Shown here one piece after another: positions 1-8,332 of a stretch of 37,692 bases of DNA. Position 1 is the stretch's first letter; every line of letters starts with the position of its first letter. Source of the DNA: Dimorphilus gyrociliatus (taxonomy: Eukaryota > Annelida > Polychaeta > Dinophilidae); assembly GCA_904063045.1 (NCBI GenBank), contig CAJFCJ010000184.1, positions 10,212 to 47,903 of the forward strand, written 5' to 3'. The translations under genes and the position numbers were made by a program. The notes under the pieces are model-generated. The model saw nothing but the letters and a program-made list of their open reading frames with translations. It did not search any database and had not been told where the DNA came from.

Positions 1-345
1 TTATAGAGTTTATGTTTCACGCAATATTGCTCAAGTACATCTATAATTGGAGTTTTTATGAACCATTCAAAAAGTATGAAAATTATTTTATTAGTGATGA
101 TGCTATTTTAGTGAAAACAGAGCCATAACGGATTTAAACACCGACCCCATCTATATTATGATGTGCTATTAAATTTCTATCAATTTTACATTTATTACAT
201 AATGATTTTTTTTAAAATATTAATTCAGTCAACCAAGAAAAAAAAGTACTCGGATCAATCATTTTTCTTGGAATTGTAATCTAGTTATTGATATTAAAGG
301 GAATATAGTCCAGCTCTAAGAGCCTAAAAGCAAATTTTATCAAAT
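1..345 (-). pseudogene. Merlin/IS1595-type transposase relic, N-terminal part, cut by the window edge
   Basis: The reverse complement of this stretch is homologous, at DNA level and in broken frames, to 4733-5088 and to the N-terminal part of the Merlin pseudogene at 6552-7538. Conserved pieces include a zinc-ribbon remnant with HHNI and the block IIFI-FEW-IKTPI. The reading frame runs leftwards out of the window, so the catalytic DDE part is not visible. At least one frameshift separates HHNI from the IIF block, and the position matching the start codon of the sister copy reads ATA. This is a decayed copy, not a working gene. The family is cut-and-paste DNA transposases with an N-terminal CxxC zinc ribbon. 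Confidence 0.6.
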
Positions 346-1340
346 TTTTTTTCTGTTTATTCAAATTACCAAGCGGCAAGTTGCTATACATCATGATTAG
401 TATTTAGATGTAGTATATCTATAAAAATATGAAAACTTTAAAATACTATATTTTACAACATACAATGAAATATCAGACAGCTGAGTGTTAATTATAAAAA
501 ATATAACAATTATAACTCAGTTACATGAATTACCATTATTATTAAACAAGGTACAATAAAGGAATAATATCAGAATAGTGATGCTTTATTGCTACAATAG
601 AACATAAGATGCGAAATATATTCTTTTATTCAAGATTTTAATAGAAGAAACTATATAATAATAAATAGTCTCTTAAAAATATATTATAAATAGATAGAGC
701 AAAAAACGACTTATATGAACTCTTAGATTTAAATTGAGACAATTACAAAATAAGCCAGGATAAACCAAAAATTATACACAAAAAAAGTGAATATATAACA
801 CCATAAATAGAAATATGAATACTGTAAATACTTACGGATATTTTTCCTTTTATAACATGTTAAATTTTAATTCAGTAAATTAAAGACTAAATAAAACACT
901 CATTCTGTCATCAAGTAATGATTATAAAGATTAATTTTACGATACCAATAAAATTTTTTCTATTATTCCTTAGGAAATTTGAAACACATGAATTTTTTCA
1001 AAAATCAAAAAGAATCTACATTAAGTTGATGAATGGTAGATAGAATAATTCTGGTATTCTTAAAAATGACTATAATATGTCTTCTATTATACTTACTCTT
1101 TGAATAAATTAATGTGAATATAATTTTATAGATAACACGTTCATTGAATATATAGTTTTGGTAATATAAATTTGGTTCTTAATACAAAATTATTATGATT
1201 TTATATTAAATAAGGAGGATTGAAGGGGCTCATTATTAATGGAACATTTCGTAAAACTAACAAGTATCCTAAATCCGACTTTTCAATACCTTTAAACTGT
1301 TTTTAAATAACAAAGTAAAAAAAATGTAGAGCTAAATTGT
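346..1340. other. AT-rich intergenic DNA, nothing recognised
   Basis: No open frame of useful length and no RNA gene motif was seen on either strand. The stretch separates the Merlin relic at the window edge from the SNARE gene. Confidence 0.5.
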
Positions 1341-1349
1341 AAAATATTC

Positions 1350-1392
1350 TATAATTATTTAAATAACTTTTAAAACAAATCATACCCCCTTT
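1350..1392 (+). promoter_or_regulatory. Start signal of the SNARE gene: AT-rich TATA-like box plus CCCCC motif
   Basis: CCCCC lies at 1385-1389, three bases before the ATG at 1393. An AT-rich TATA-like stretch (ctataattatttaaata) lies about 30-45 bp before the ATG. C-runs immediately upstream of start codons are a known microsporidian gene signal; the same arrangement appears at several other genes in this window. It supports the chosen start. Confidence 0.6.
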
Positions 1393-1995
1393 ATGACAAT
1401 ATTATATACTCAGATACTAGAAACACCTAATTTAAACTATTTGAATAATGTTTATTCAAAACATGGAAGCTTCCTTACGCAAAGTTCAAAAATAACATCA
1501 AATTTAAGAACATTTGTCTCTACAAATAAATTTGATAATTCCAAACTTTATTCTCACAAATTTAAAGAATATTTGTATTATTTTATGAAAACAGAAAGTC
1601 ATTTAATCTGTTTTATTAGTGATGACTCTACTAATAAAAGCATTGCGGATGTTTTCATGAAAAAAATAATTGATAACATCCGAATGAATCCTCATTATGT
1701 CACAAATAACAAAGAATTAAAGAGTTTAATGGATAGTTTTAATGATTACTATAATGATGAGGAAATAAAAGTCGAAATAATGAAAGCTAGAAACGTTGCA
1801 GTAGAATCTCTTAATAAATTACAAGGAAGAGGCGAGGTTCTTGAAAATTTAACAAATATTGCTGACGAATGGAGTACAAAGATTAAAAGATTCAAAAAGG
1901 ATGTAGAAAAGACACAAAATGGAAACTATTTTGTTATGGGAGGTGTTCTTTTATTTGTAATTTTTGTTTTCTATTTAATTTACTTAAGATTTTAG
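1393..1995 (+). CDS. Longin-domain R-SNARE (VAMP7/Nyv1/Sec22-like)
   Basis: This 200-residue protein is predicted to be a vesicle SNARE that pairs with Q-SNAREs to drive membrane fusion, anchored by its tail and facing the cytosol. Residues about 1-110 look like a longin fold (beta-rich start, then LICFISDD and an amphipathic helix). Residues about 125-178 form the SNARE coiled coil with the zero-layer arginine at R146 in QGRGEVLENL, followed by the conserved W160. Residues about 179-199 are a single hydrophobic anchor with almost no luminal tail. Length matches the family. The start is fixed by CCCCC three bases upstream. The frame is intact and there is no sign of transfer. I cannot tell VAMP7-, Nyv1- and Sec22-type apart by eye; SNARE identity is fairly sure. 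Confidence 0.85.
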   Translation: MTILYTQILETPNLNYLNNVYSKHGSFLTQSSKITSNLRTFVSTNKFDNSKLYSHKFKEYLYYFMKTESHLICFISDDSTNKSIADVFMKKIIDNIRMNPHYVTNNKELKSLMDSFNDYYNDEEIKVEIMKARNVAVESLNKLQGRGEVLENLTNIADEWSTKIKRFKKDVEKTQNGNYFVMGGVLLFVIFVFYLIYLRF

Positions 1996-2055
1996 TAATT
2001 TAACTATCTTGACCATTTTTTATATTGACTGTTCATCTTAAATCTAAATTTATTA

Positions 2056-2061
2056 AATAAA
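2056..2061 (+). terminator. Possible polyadenylation signal (AATAAA) after the SNARE gene
   Basis: AATAAA occurs about 60 bases after the SNARE stop codon. In DNA this AT-rich such a hexamer is expected often by chance, so support is weak. Confidence 0.25.
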
Positions 2062-3300
2062 AGGGATATAAGGGGAATCTTCTCTTAATTCGTATAATTT
2101 ATACTTAAAGAGCCTCAATTATAAATAAATCTAGTTCATAGATATTATGATAGTATTTATAAATTGCGATGGCTTCCTATTTTTCCTTATACCTATACAT
2201 TACAAAAGATTAATATTTTAAGATTATTCTAATTTTATTAAACCTTTTTTCTTTCATTTTTGTATCCATATAAATTCTACTAAGTATAAATACAGCTCCC
2301 CCTTATTAAAACACCATTAATTTTTGAAATAACACTTTGATTTCGTAAAAATTCATTGATGGCTGTGTATAAATTCTTGAATCTGTAAAGGAATGTCTGT
2401 AATTTATGCGATAATAATCAAATATAATATCATTGCCTATATTAGGACTTTTTATAACAGCCTTAAGTGTTTTTAACTTGTAGTGATGGTGCAAATTACA
2501 GTAACAAGTATAAAAATAACTAAGCCCTCCTTATCTTGTGATTTTTCTCATAAGTATACAGTTTCTGCCTTCTAAATTGAACATTATCACAAAAAATAGT
2601 ACTATTTAAATCATATAAACTGAATTACTGCTATTAAAAAAAGTAAAAATATCAACAAGATAAACTGATGCGCCATCTAAAATAAATAAAACTTCCAAAT
2701 TTTATCTTTCATCCTTAAAATCAGTTTATTAAGCTAATTACTGGAAATTAATGAAGATTAGTCCAGGATTTCTACTATTATACTCTGAATTCTGTGTTTT
2801 CATTCCTTGTTTTTGAATGAATCTGAGGGCCGAGCTTTTCCTATGACTTATAGTGAAAGTATATCTTTATTGATGCCTACATATAATAAGCTTGTTATCA
2901 CCTGTCTCGCTGTTTTGGTTAAAAAGTGATCTTATCAGTAAAATATCTCACAAATAATCTTATTTTCATCACATTTATATATTTTTCGTAATAAATATAA
3001 AGTCGAATAATACAACGTCCTTATAAAAATAACACAAAACTCTTAAAATGATAAATAATAATAATAAAATTTTTGAACTTTTTGTCAAATCTTGACGAAA
3101 GAGATATTCCTACCAAATGACCATAAAATAATTCGTGTTAAATTGATATAAAGTTTTTCAACTAATATTTTTAATTATCAACATTCTAAAATTTTTAAGA
3201 GTATTTTGTCTACGATTTTTGATTGACTGGTTTACTTTTAATCGTGATATTATAATTAGAAATGTAAATAACCAATAACTTTCACGGTGATGTAGTGAAA
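2062..3300. other. AT-rich region with a possible decayed coding stretch on the minus strand
   Basis: Mostly structureless AT-rich DNA. Between about 2306 and 2900, minus-strand frames read like broken coding sequence, with a 62-codon open stretch at 2306-2494 continuing upstream in interrupted frames that contain a Cys/His cluster (YCNLHHHY). I could not assign it to a family. It may be the remains of another transposase, but that is a guess. Confidence 0.25.
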
Positions 3301-3301
3301 C

Positions 3302-3511
3302 TTAGGGATGGCGTCTTGTATGATTATTTTTAGCAAAACCTATATTAGGAATATATGTATCTCCTATAATTAGTTTTATATTATCGTTAATGCGAAAATT
3401 ATGTAACTCTGTATATATTCTAATAAAATTTTTGTATATTTCTCTTGGTTGCTGTAGAGTATTTATACGTTCAAAGTTGACATTTTTTTGTTTAGTTTCT
3501 CTAAACAACAC
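3302..3511 (-). other. Short minus-strand open frame, unassigned
   Basis: A 69-codon frame lies just downstream (minus-strand sense) of the integrase relic. No motif is recognisable. It may be a leftover of the same retroelement in another frame, or chance. No C-run motif precedes its ATG. Confidence 0.2.
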
Positions 3512-3585
3512 AAAAGTTTAAAGGTTTTAGCATTGTGGATTGTATTTTTATGCTGATATCGTATATCATCATTTAACTTAGTCCA

Positions 3586-3816
3586 TTATCTGTTCCTTCC
3601 AATCCCTTTCTTAACATCGGGCTTTAAAGTTCTATTTAATCTCTTTATTAGTCCCCGAGATCGAGGACTCCTTGATTTTCCTGTTATATGGGATGCAATA
3701 AGTCTACTACATAACTCATTTATACTATTCTTAAAAAATTCATTGTTATTATTAGTATTTAGTATGACCCATGACCCTTCAATTCCATATACAGTGTGAA
3801 AAAAGGGATCTCCCAT
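3586..3816 (-). pseudogene. Retroviral-type integrase core relic
   Basis: A 76-codon frame resembles the second half of a DDE integrase core (rve fold), as found in Ty3/gypsy-type retrotransposons and KRBA2/SCAND3-like host integrases. Two blocks show this: WVILNTNNNNEF aligns with the usual S-D-N-G-x-E-F block, and RSPRSRGLIKRLNRTLK aligns with the usual H/R-P-x-S-Q-G-L-V-E-R-x-N-x-T-L-K block. The second catalytic aspartate is replaced by asparagine and the catalytic glutamate of the second block by lysine, so the product would be dead. The N-terminal half is missing. It is a fragment of an old element; which class is not decidable from 76 residues. Confidence 0.6.
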
Positions 3817-4029
3817 TTTTTTGTTGAATCATAAATAGCTTGGTTGTTTTATTTTGGATAACTATATATCAAATCTTTTATAACTCAATATTAACCCTTT
3901 TCTATATGTTTAATTTTCCTATTGATTTTTTTTCTAATTATCTTAATAAAGGACGTCTTTAAGACTGTAAAGATAGTGTTCGCTATCATTTATTTCAAAA
4001 TATGTCTTCTCTTTACTCTATAAAGTAAA

Positions 4030-4700
4030 AAACAAACTATTTTTTTAAAAAAGCCAGTTTCTGACATGTTTCTACTGATGTTTTATTCCAATTATCTTTT
4101 ATAGCAACTTTTAATTTTTTTCTTATTTTAAATATTTTATTTCGGCCTTAATTATTGCTCACAAGTTTTCTATAGAGGTACAATCAGGAGATTGAGCAAG
4201 TTAGCTTTCAACTTTGATATCACACTCTTTATAAAATTTCTTTGCTAGCTTACATGTATGCTTGGGATCGTATCTTGTACAAAAATAAAATCGACTAATT
4301 AGATTTTATAGACTCGGTTAACAAACAAGCGCCTAGCATGTTGCAATAATACGGTGCATTTATTTTTATGTCGATAAATTTCAGTTCTCCAACACCATGA
4401 TATGAAAAACAGCCCCAAACCATCACAGAACCACCTCAAAATTTTATAGTCTTCTTGATATTTTGAATATCAAGTTTAGAAAACTTTGTACGCCATACTT
4501 TTAGACTTCTATCGGAAAATATAATAGTTTTTAGCGTGCGTTATGGTATTTACACCCACCTCATATTTGCATTGTATATCTAGCTTCAATATGCCTTGGT
4601 TGTAAGAGGAACTTAAAACATGGTGTAAAGGCTTTGATGTCCATTTTATTCAAGTAATTTTTTACAGGTGCATGTAAAATGTTGGTATTACATGCTATTT
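4030..4700 (-). pseudogene. Degenerate Tc1/mariner transposase
   Basis: This stretch aligns along most of its length with the minus-strand Tc1 transposase at 5296-6156. Recognisable blocks in the same order are the DNA encoding WPAQSPDCNPIENLWG (about 4150-4210), QDNDPKHT (about 4255-4275), GGGSVMVWGCFSYYG (about 4390-4440) and KIIFSDESK (about 4500-4530). Multiple stops and indels break every frame. The N-terminal helix-turn-helix part is missing and homology ends near 4700, just before another relic begins. It is an older, inactive copy related to the better preserved element next door. Confidence 0.75.
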
Positions 4701-4732
4701 GTATTTTTTCTGCTATCTTTTTGTTGATAAAA

Positions 4733-5088
4733 AACAGGGTAAAATTTCTTTCAAGCCCCCCTTAAAATTGAATTATGTTACCCCCCCTAATGTCAATAAC
4801 AAAGTTGCAATTGCAAGAAAAAATGATTGGTTCGAACACTTTTCTTTCTTGGTTGTCTTAATTAAATATTTTGAAAAAAAAATCATTCTGTAAAAATGTA
4901 AAATTGATAGAAATTTAGTAGCACATCATAATATAAATGGTTTGATTTGAATGTGTAAATCAAATAAATGTGTTAAGAGTAAGGTTTCAATTCGTGATAG
5001 CTCTGTTTTCACTAAAATAAAAGCATCATTAAAAAAAATAATTTTTATAATCTTTGAATGGTCCATAAAAACTCCAATAATGGATATA
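4733..5088 (+). pseudogene. Merlin/IS1595 transposase relic, 5' part, split by the Tc1 element
   Basis: This is the inverted counterpart of 1-345. A C-run at 4781-4787 precedes an ATG at 4790, from which MSITKLQLQEKMIG is read; frameshifts and stops follow. A later frame gives HHNINGLI, a stop, then IIFIIFEWSIKTPIMDI, matching the zinc-ribbon and post-ribbon part of the Merlin copy at 6552-7538. The homology stops exactly at the TA at 5087-5088 where the Tc1 element begins, and resumes at 7558. It is decayed and not functional. Confidence 0.65.
4781..4787 (+). promoter_or_regulatory. C-run start motif in front of a Merlin relic
   Basis: Seven C residues followed by TA and the ATG at 4790 reproduce the C-run-then-ATG arrangement seen at host genes in this window. 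Confidence 0.45.
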
Positions 5089-5290
5089 CAGTCTGTAAAA
5101 AAAAATGATACACCCCAATTTTTGTCATAAAAATACAAAAAATAGGATCATACAAGATTTATAATGGTATATTTAGAATGTACTTATAAAATTAAACCTT
5201 ATTTTTCAATTATTTTTTTTTGTTATTTGTTTTTTTAACGGTTAACCATAAAAAATAAATTTTGATTGTAAAAAAAAAAATGATACACCT
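5089..5290 (+). repeat. Left terminal inverted repeat of the Tc1 element
   Basis: This 202-bp repeat begins and ends with copies of the same short motif, TGTAAAAAAAA-TGATACACC, at about 5094-5113 and 5268-5289. Direct repeats inside an inverted repeat (the IR/DR plan) are the transposase-binding arrangement of Sleeping Beauty-type Tc1 elements. Confidence 0.8.
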
Positions 5291-5295
5291 ATAAT

Positions 5296-6311
5296 TTATT
5301 TATCAATATGCTTTCCCTTGGCTTTATATAATAAATAGGCTCGTTTTTTAAACGATTTTGAGAGTTTTTGACATTGCTCTATCGTTATTTCGTTCCATAT
5401 CCTTCTAATTTCATCTTTTAGATCATTTTTTGATCGAAAGGTTTTATCACTGATTTTACCTTTTATATAGCCCCATAAGTTTTCAATTGGATTGCAATCT
5501 GGTGATTGTGCTGGCCATGACAATAATTTTACATTGTTAGTGTGAAAAAACTCCTTTGCTAGCTTGCTAGTATGCTTAGGATCGTTATCTTGCATGAAAA
5601 TGTAATCTGAAATGCCCATTTTATCGATCGAACTAAACAGGGAGCCTGACAACATATTACAATAATATGCAGCATCCATTCTTTGATCAATAAACACAAG
5701 TTCTCCCACCCCATAATAGGAAAAACAGCCCCACACCATTACTGAGCCTCCACCAAACTTCAACGTCTGATTGATATTCTCTGATTTTAACCTCTCATCA
5801 GGCTTTCTCCATACTTTAACCTTTCCATCGTGATTATAAAGGTTAAATTTGCTTTCATCGGAAAAAATTATCTTCTTACAGTCCTTTTCCTTCATCATAA
5901 TCCAGTCTCGAGCATGGCTAAATCTAGAAATAATGTGATGAGGCCTCAAAAGGGGCTTTTTTGTGGGACTATAGGCATGTATATTATATAAATTTAAATA
6001 TTTCTTTATACACGAGTGACTTATGGTGATAGCCAATTTATTTTGTATAGATTCAGCTTTTTTCCGTAAAGATAATTTTCCATTTTTAGAATTTTCTGAT
6101 AACAAAGTCTCCTCAAGATCATTATTCAGTTTGCTCGGTCTACCATTCTCCTTCATATGATCTATACACCCATTTTGTTATACTTTCCAATTACTTTCTG
6201 AGCTGTAGAGACAGGAATTTGTAATTTTTTAGCAATTTGTCTTATACTAAATCCACTACTCCGTAAGCCAATCACTTTTGCTTTAAGCTCTAATATATAA
6301 TGTTTACCCAT
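5296..6311 (-). CDS. Tc1/mariner transposase (DD34E), one frameshift near the N-terminal third
   Basis: This enzyme would bind the inverted repeats and cut and paste the element at TA sites. The intact frame 5296-6156 (286 codons) contains a GRPSK hinge, then the DDE domain with D100 in FSDESK, D190 in MQDNDPKH and E225 in NPIENLWG (numbering from 6156), giving exactly 34 residues between the last two. The missing N-terminal helix-turn-helix is encoded in another frame from an ATG at 6311 (MGKHYILELKAKVIGL, then SIRQIAKKLQIP), reaching a stop near 6185 unless one base is restored. Joined, the protein would be about 337 residues, the usual Tc1 length. CCCCC at 6315-6319 lies just before that ATG. 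All catalytic residues are present; the single indel may be a consensus error or the lesion that silenced it. Confidence 0.85.
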
Positions 6312-6314
6312 AAT

Positions 6315-6319
6315 GGGGG
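6315..6319 (-). promoter_or_regulatory. C-run start motif of the Tc1 transposase
   Basis: On the minus strand CCCCC is followed by ATT and then ATG (6311). It marks 6311 rather than 6156 as the natural start. Confidence 0.5.
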
Positions 6320-6360
6320 TAGTTTCTCAGGTTCTTATATACCTTTTTGGAGGGAAAATG

Positions 6361-6551
6361 AGGTGTATCATTTTTTTTTTACAATCAAAATTTATTTTTT
6401 ATGATTAACCGTTAAAAAAACAAATACCAAAAAAAAATAATCAAAAAATAAGGTTTAATTTTGTAAGCCCATTATAAATATATCATTATCAATCTTTTAT
6501 GATACTATTTTTTGTATTTTTATGACAAAAATAGGGGTATATCAATTTTTT
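6361..6551 (-). repeat. Right terminal inverted repeat of the Tc1 element (main part)
   Basis: This matches 5089-5290 in reverse complement with only scattered differences. The last ten bases of the repeat are displaced to 7548-7557 by the nested Merlin element. The inner direct repeat lies at 6361-6384; the outer one is split by the insertion. Confidence 0.8.
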
Positions 6552-7538
6552 GGTAAAAAGGATTTTTGGGGTACAGCTATATTTGCTTCTTAAAAAAAAT
6601 AAACATATTTTTAGATTTAAAACGTTTTTTTATTAATTTTCATCCGAGCCAAAATTTTTAAAAAAGGATTTTCCGTTTTTAGAAATAGATAATCTTTGAT
6701 ATAGGATTTTATATTTGGTTTTATGTTGCTCCCTCTTGTTTTTAAATAGTATTTGAGCCATTTCCATTGATTTTCTATATTCTGAGTGTGTTTTTCTTTG
6801 TTTTTAGGGTCTACAAATACATCCTTGTGTTAATAGTAAAGTGACCATATTCAAGTAACTTCACTCTATTATAGCCTTTCCACTCGTCAGTTATAATAAC
6901 GGAATATTCTTCTACATTCTTTATTATTATTTTAGATAGTGTTTCTTCATCTCTTTTTGTGACAGGCTCAAAGAAACACTCTTTTGTAGCTCTAAAGAAA
7001 AACCACCTACTACCCATATCTACTCTATTAGTCTTCCTTTGTTATTTTCCCTTTTACTAACGGAACTCTCATCAATTTCAACGATTCTACTGCCGCCGCT
7101 ATTTTCTTTTCTGAAAAGTCATTATATCGTCTGCGAATGATTTTTAAATACTATTATATAATGTTTTAGTGATATTATATTTATTATAAATTTGAATTGG
7201 CGACGTTTTTATACTCCATTCGTATATTATAAAAATAATGTTTTTTATCGACGATTTAATATTGTCGAAATAAGACATCTTACATATTGAAACTCTTATA
7301 TTATTACATTTTCTCGTTTCACATAGCCAAATGAAACCATATATATTATGATGTGGTACCAAAACCATCGCTTTTTTACAGCTTTTACACAAAAATTTTT
7401 TCTTCAATAAACCCAAGTCCATCATCCATGATAAAAATCTCTCGGATCAAATGAAATAGTAAATAATTCCAATCTCGAAACCACTATTGGGGTCAAATTT
7501 TAAGCAAATATAGCTGTACCCCAAAAATCCTTTTTACC
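6552..7538 (-). mobile_element. Merlin/IS1595-type transposon nested in the Tc1 right repeat
   Basis: Perfect 37-bp terminal inverted repeats beginning GGTAAAAAGGATTTTTGGGG bound the element (6552-6588 and 7502-7538). The flanks are CAATTTTTT (6543-6551) and CATTTTTTT (7539-7547), an 8-of-9 match that fits the 8-9 bp target duplication of Merlin elements. Removing the insert restores the outer end of the Tc1 inverted repeat, which confirms the boundaries. It contains a broken transposase on the minus strand. Confidence 0.85.
6640..7480 (-). pseudogene. Merlin (IS1595/ISXO2-like) transposase, broken
   Basis: Pieces appear in the correct order in shifting minus-strand frames. The N-terminal zinc ribbon reads CKSCKKAM and CETRKCNN (open frame 7144-7425). 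The first catalytic block is RIVEIDES around 7080, followed by KGRLIE and an in-frame TAG. The second is VIITDEWKGYN (open frame 6811-7017). The third is HTQNIENQWK around 6780. The three acidic residues are thus all recognisable, but at least one nonsense codon and several frameshifts separate them. The position matching the sister copy's start codon is ATA, not ATG. It is related to the intact copy at 32322-33323 but clearly a different subfamily. Confidence 0.75.
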
Positions 7539-7557
7539 CATTTTTTTCTACAGGCTG

Positions 7558-7620
7558 TAAATACAAGATCTGTGAATAGAAACTCAAAATATACACTAAT
7601 AAGTAGCTTGATTGTAAAGG
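7558..7620 (+). pseudogene. Continuation of the Merlin relic on the far side of the Tc1 element
   Basis: After the right-hand TA, the sequence (around GTGAATAGAAACTC) aligns with the reverse complement of bases 1-40 of the window. This is the same point at which homology was broken at 5088. The Tc1 element therefore landed inside this relic. How far the relic continues is unclear. Confidence 0.5.
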
Positions 7621-8033
7621 GGTAACCAACTAAGTATATATAAACGATATAGTAAATCATGATACTCGTTTTAATCCCTATTTACAAGAGCTACTATACA
7701 GCAAATCGAAGTTACTGGGATTTAATGTAAAATCCTATCCGACATCATCCAAAATACTAAATAACGATAATATTAATTTGTTAGCTGTAAAATTTTTATA
7801 TAAAAAAATCTAGACATGAAGCTTATACTAAGCTATCATCCTAATGATTTATTAAAATGAACTATGCTTTTATTTTCGGATATAATCATTTTTTTTAAGG
7901 ACTGGAAGTCTTCTTTCTCAATTTCTCTATTTTTATAAAAACATTGTTTTTAATTGAAGCAGGTCATATTTTAAAGGCAATGGAAAAATAGTGTCCGAGA
8001 AGTCTAAATTTTAATCCAACAACATTTAAAAAA
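7621..8033. other. AT-rich DNA, nothing recognised
   Basis: No reading frame, repeat or RNA motif that I can support. Part of it may be the unrecognisable remainder of the Merlin relic. Confidence 0.4.
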
Positions 8034-8157
8034 AAGCATTCAGTTTAAAATCAAGTTACATAAAAAATTCATCAACTAACTATCAAAGAAAATTTTCAGC
8101 AAACATCAACTAAAGCATCTGGGATATATCCCACCTTACCTTTCCAGGTATTGATTT
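8034..8157 (-). repeat. LINE 3'-end fragment downstream of the LRR gene
   Basis: This stretch matches the 3' end of the LINE at 11787-11925, in the same orientation. Shared blocks are AAAGCATT, CATAAAAAA-TCATCAACT, TTTTCAGCAAACATCAAC and the TTACCTTTCCAGG element. It is a short, 5'-truncated insertion, as expected from aborted target-primed reverse transcription, or a remnant of a longer copy. Confidence 0.75.
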
Positions 8158-8332
8158 TCATTATAACTTCTAGCTTTAATAATTAAAATCGATGAATGTT
8201 ATGACTACAAAAAATAATTATCCCCTTTATTTTTATCTTTATTATCATTCATCTGTTCTTGAAATAGGAATGGCTGTATGTTGTTAAAGTAAAATATTCC
8301 AGATAGTTTATCATCCTCTTTTATCATATTTA

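Larger units (their letters stand above)
5089..7557 (-). mobile_element. Tc1-like transposon with long IR/DR inverted repeats, carrying a nested Merlin element
   Basis: The element is bounded by TA dinucleotides at 5087-5088 and 7558-7559, the canonical Tc1/mariner target duplication. Its ends read CAGTCTG on the left and CAGCCTG (reverse complement) on the right, like the CAG start of many Tc1 elements. Inverted repeats of about 200 bp (5089-5290; 6361-6551 plus 7548-7557) flank the transposase frame on the minus strand. A separate Merlin element (6552-7538) interrupts the outer part of the right repeat. Without that insert the Tc1 element would be about 1.48 kb, normal for the family. Confidence 0.85.

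Noticed and set aside
4828-4842. GGTTCGAAC as a tRNA T-loop
   Set aside because: No cloverleaf can be formed around it; it lies in the Merlin relic.
4699-4893. Plus-strand 64-codon frame
   Set aside because: It crosses the boundary between the Tc1 relic and the Merlin relic and overlaps the better supported ATG at 4790 in another frame.
4926-5138. Minus-strand 70-codon frame
   Set aside because: It is antisense to the Merlin relic and crosses into the Tc1 inverted repeat.
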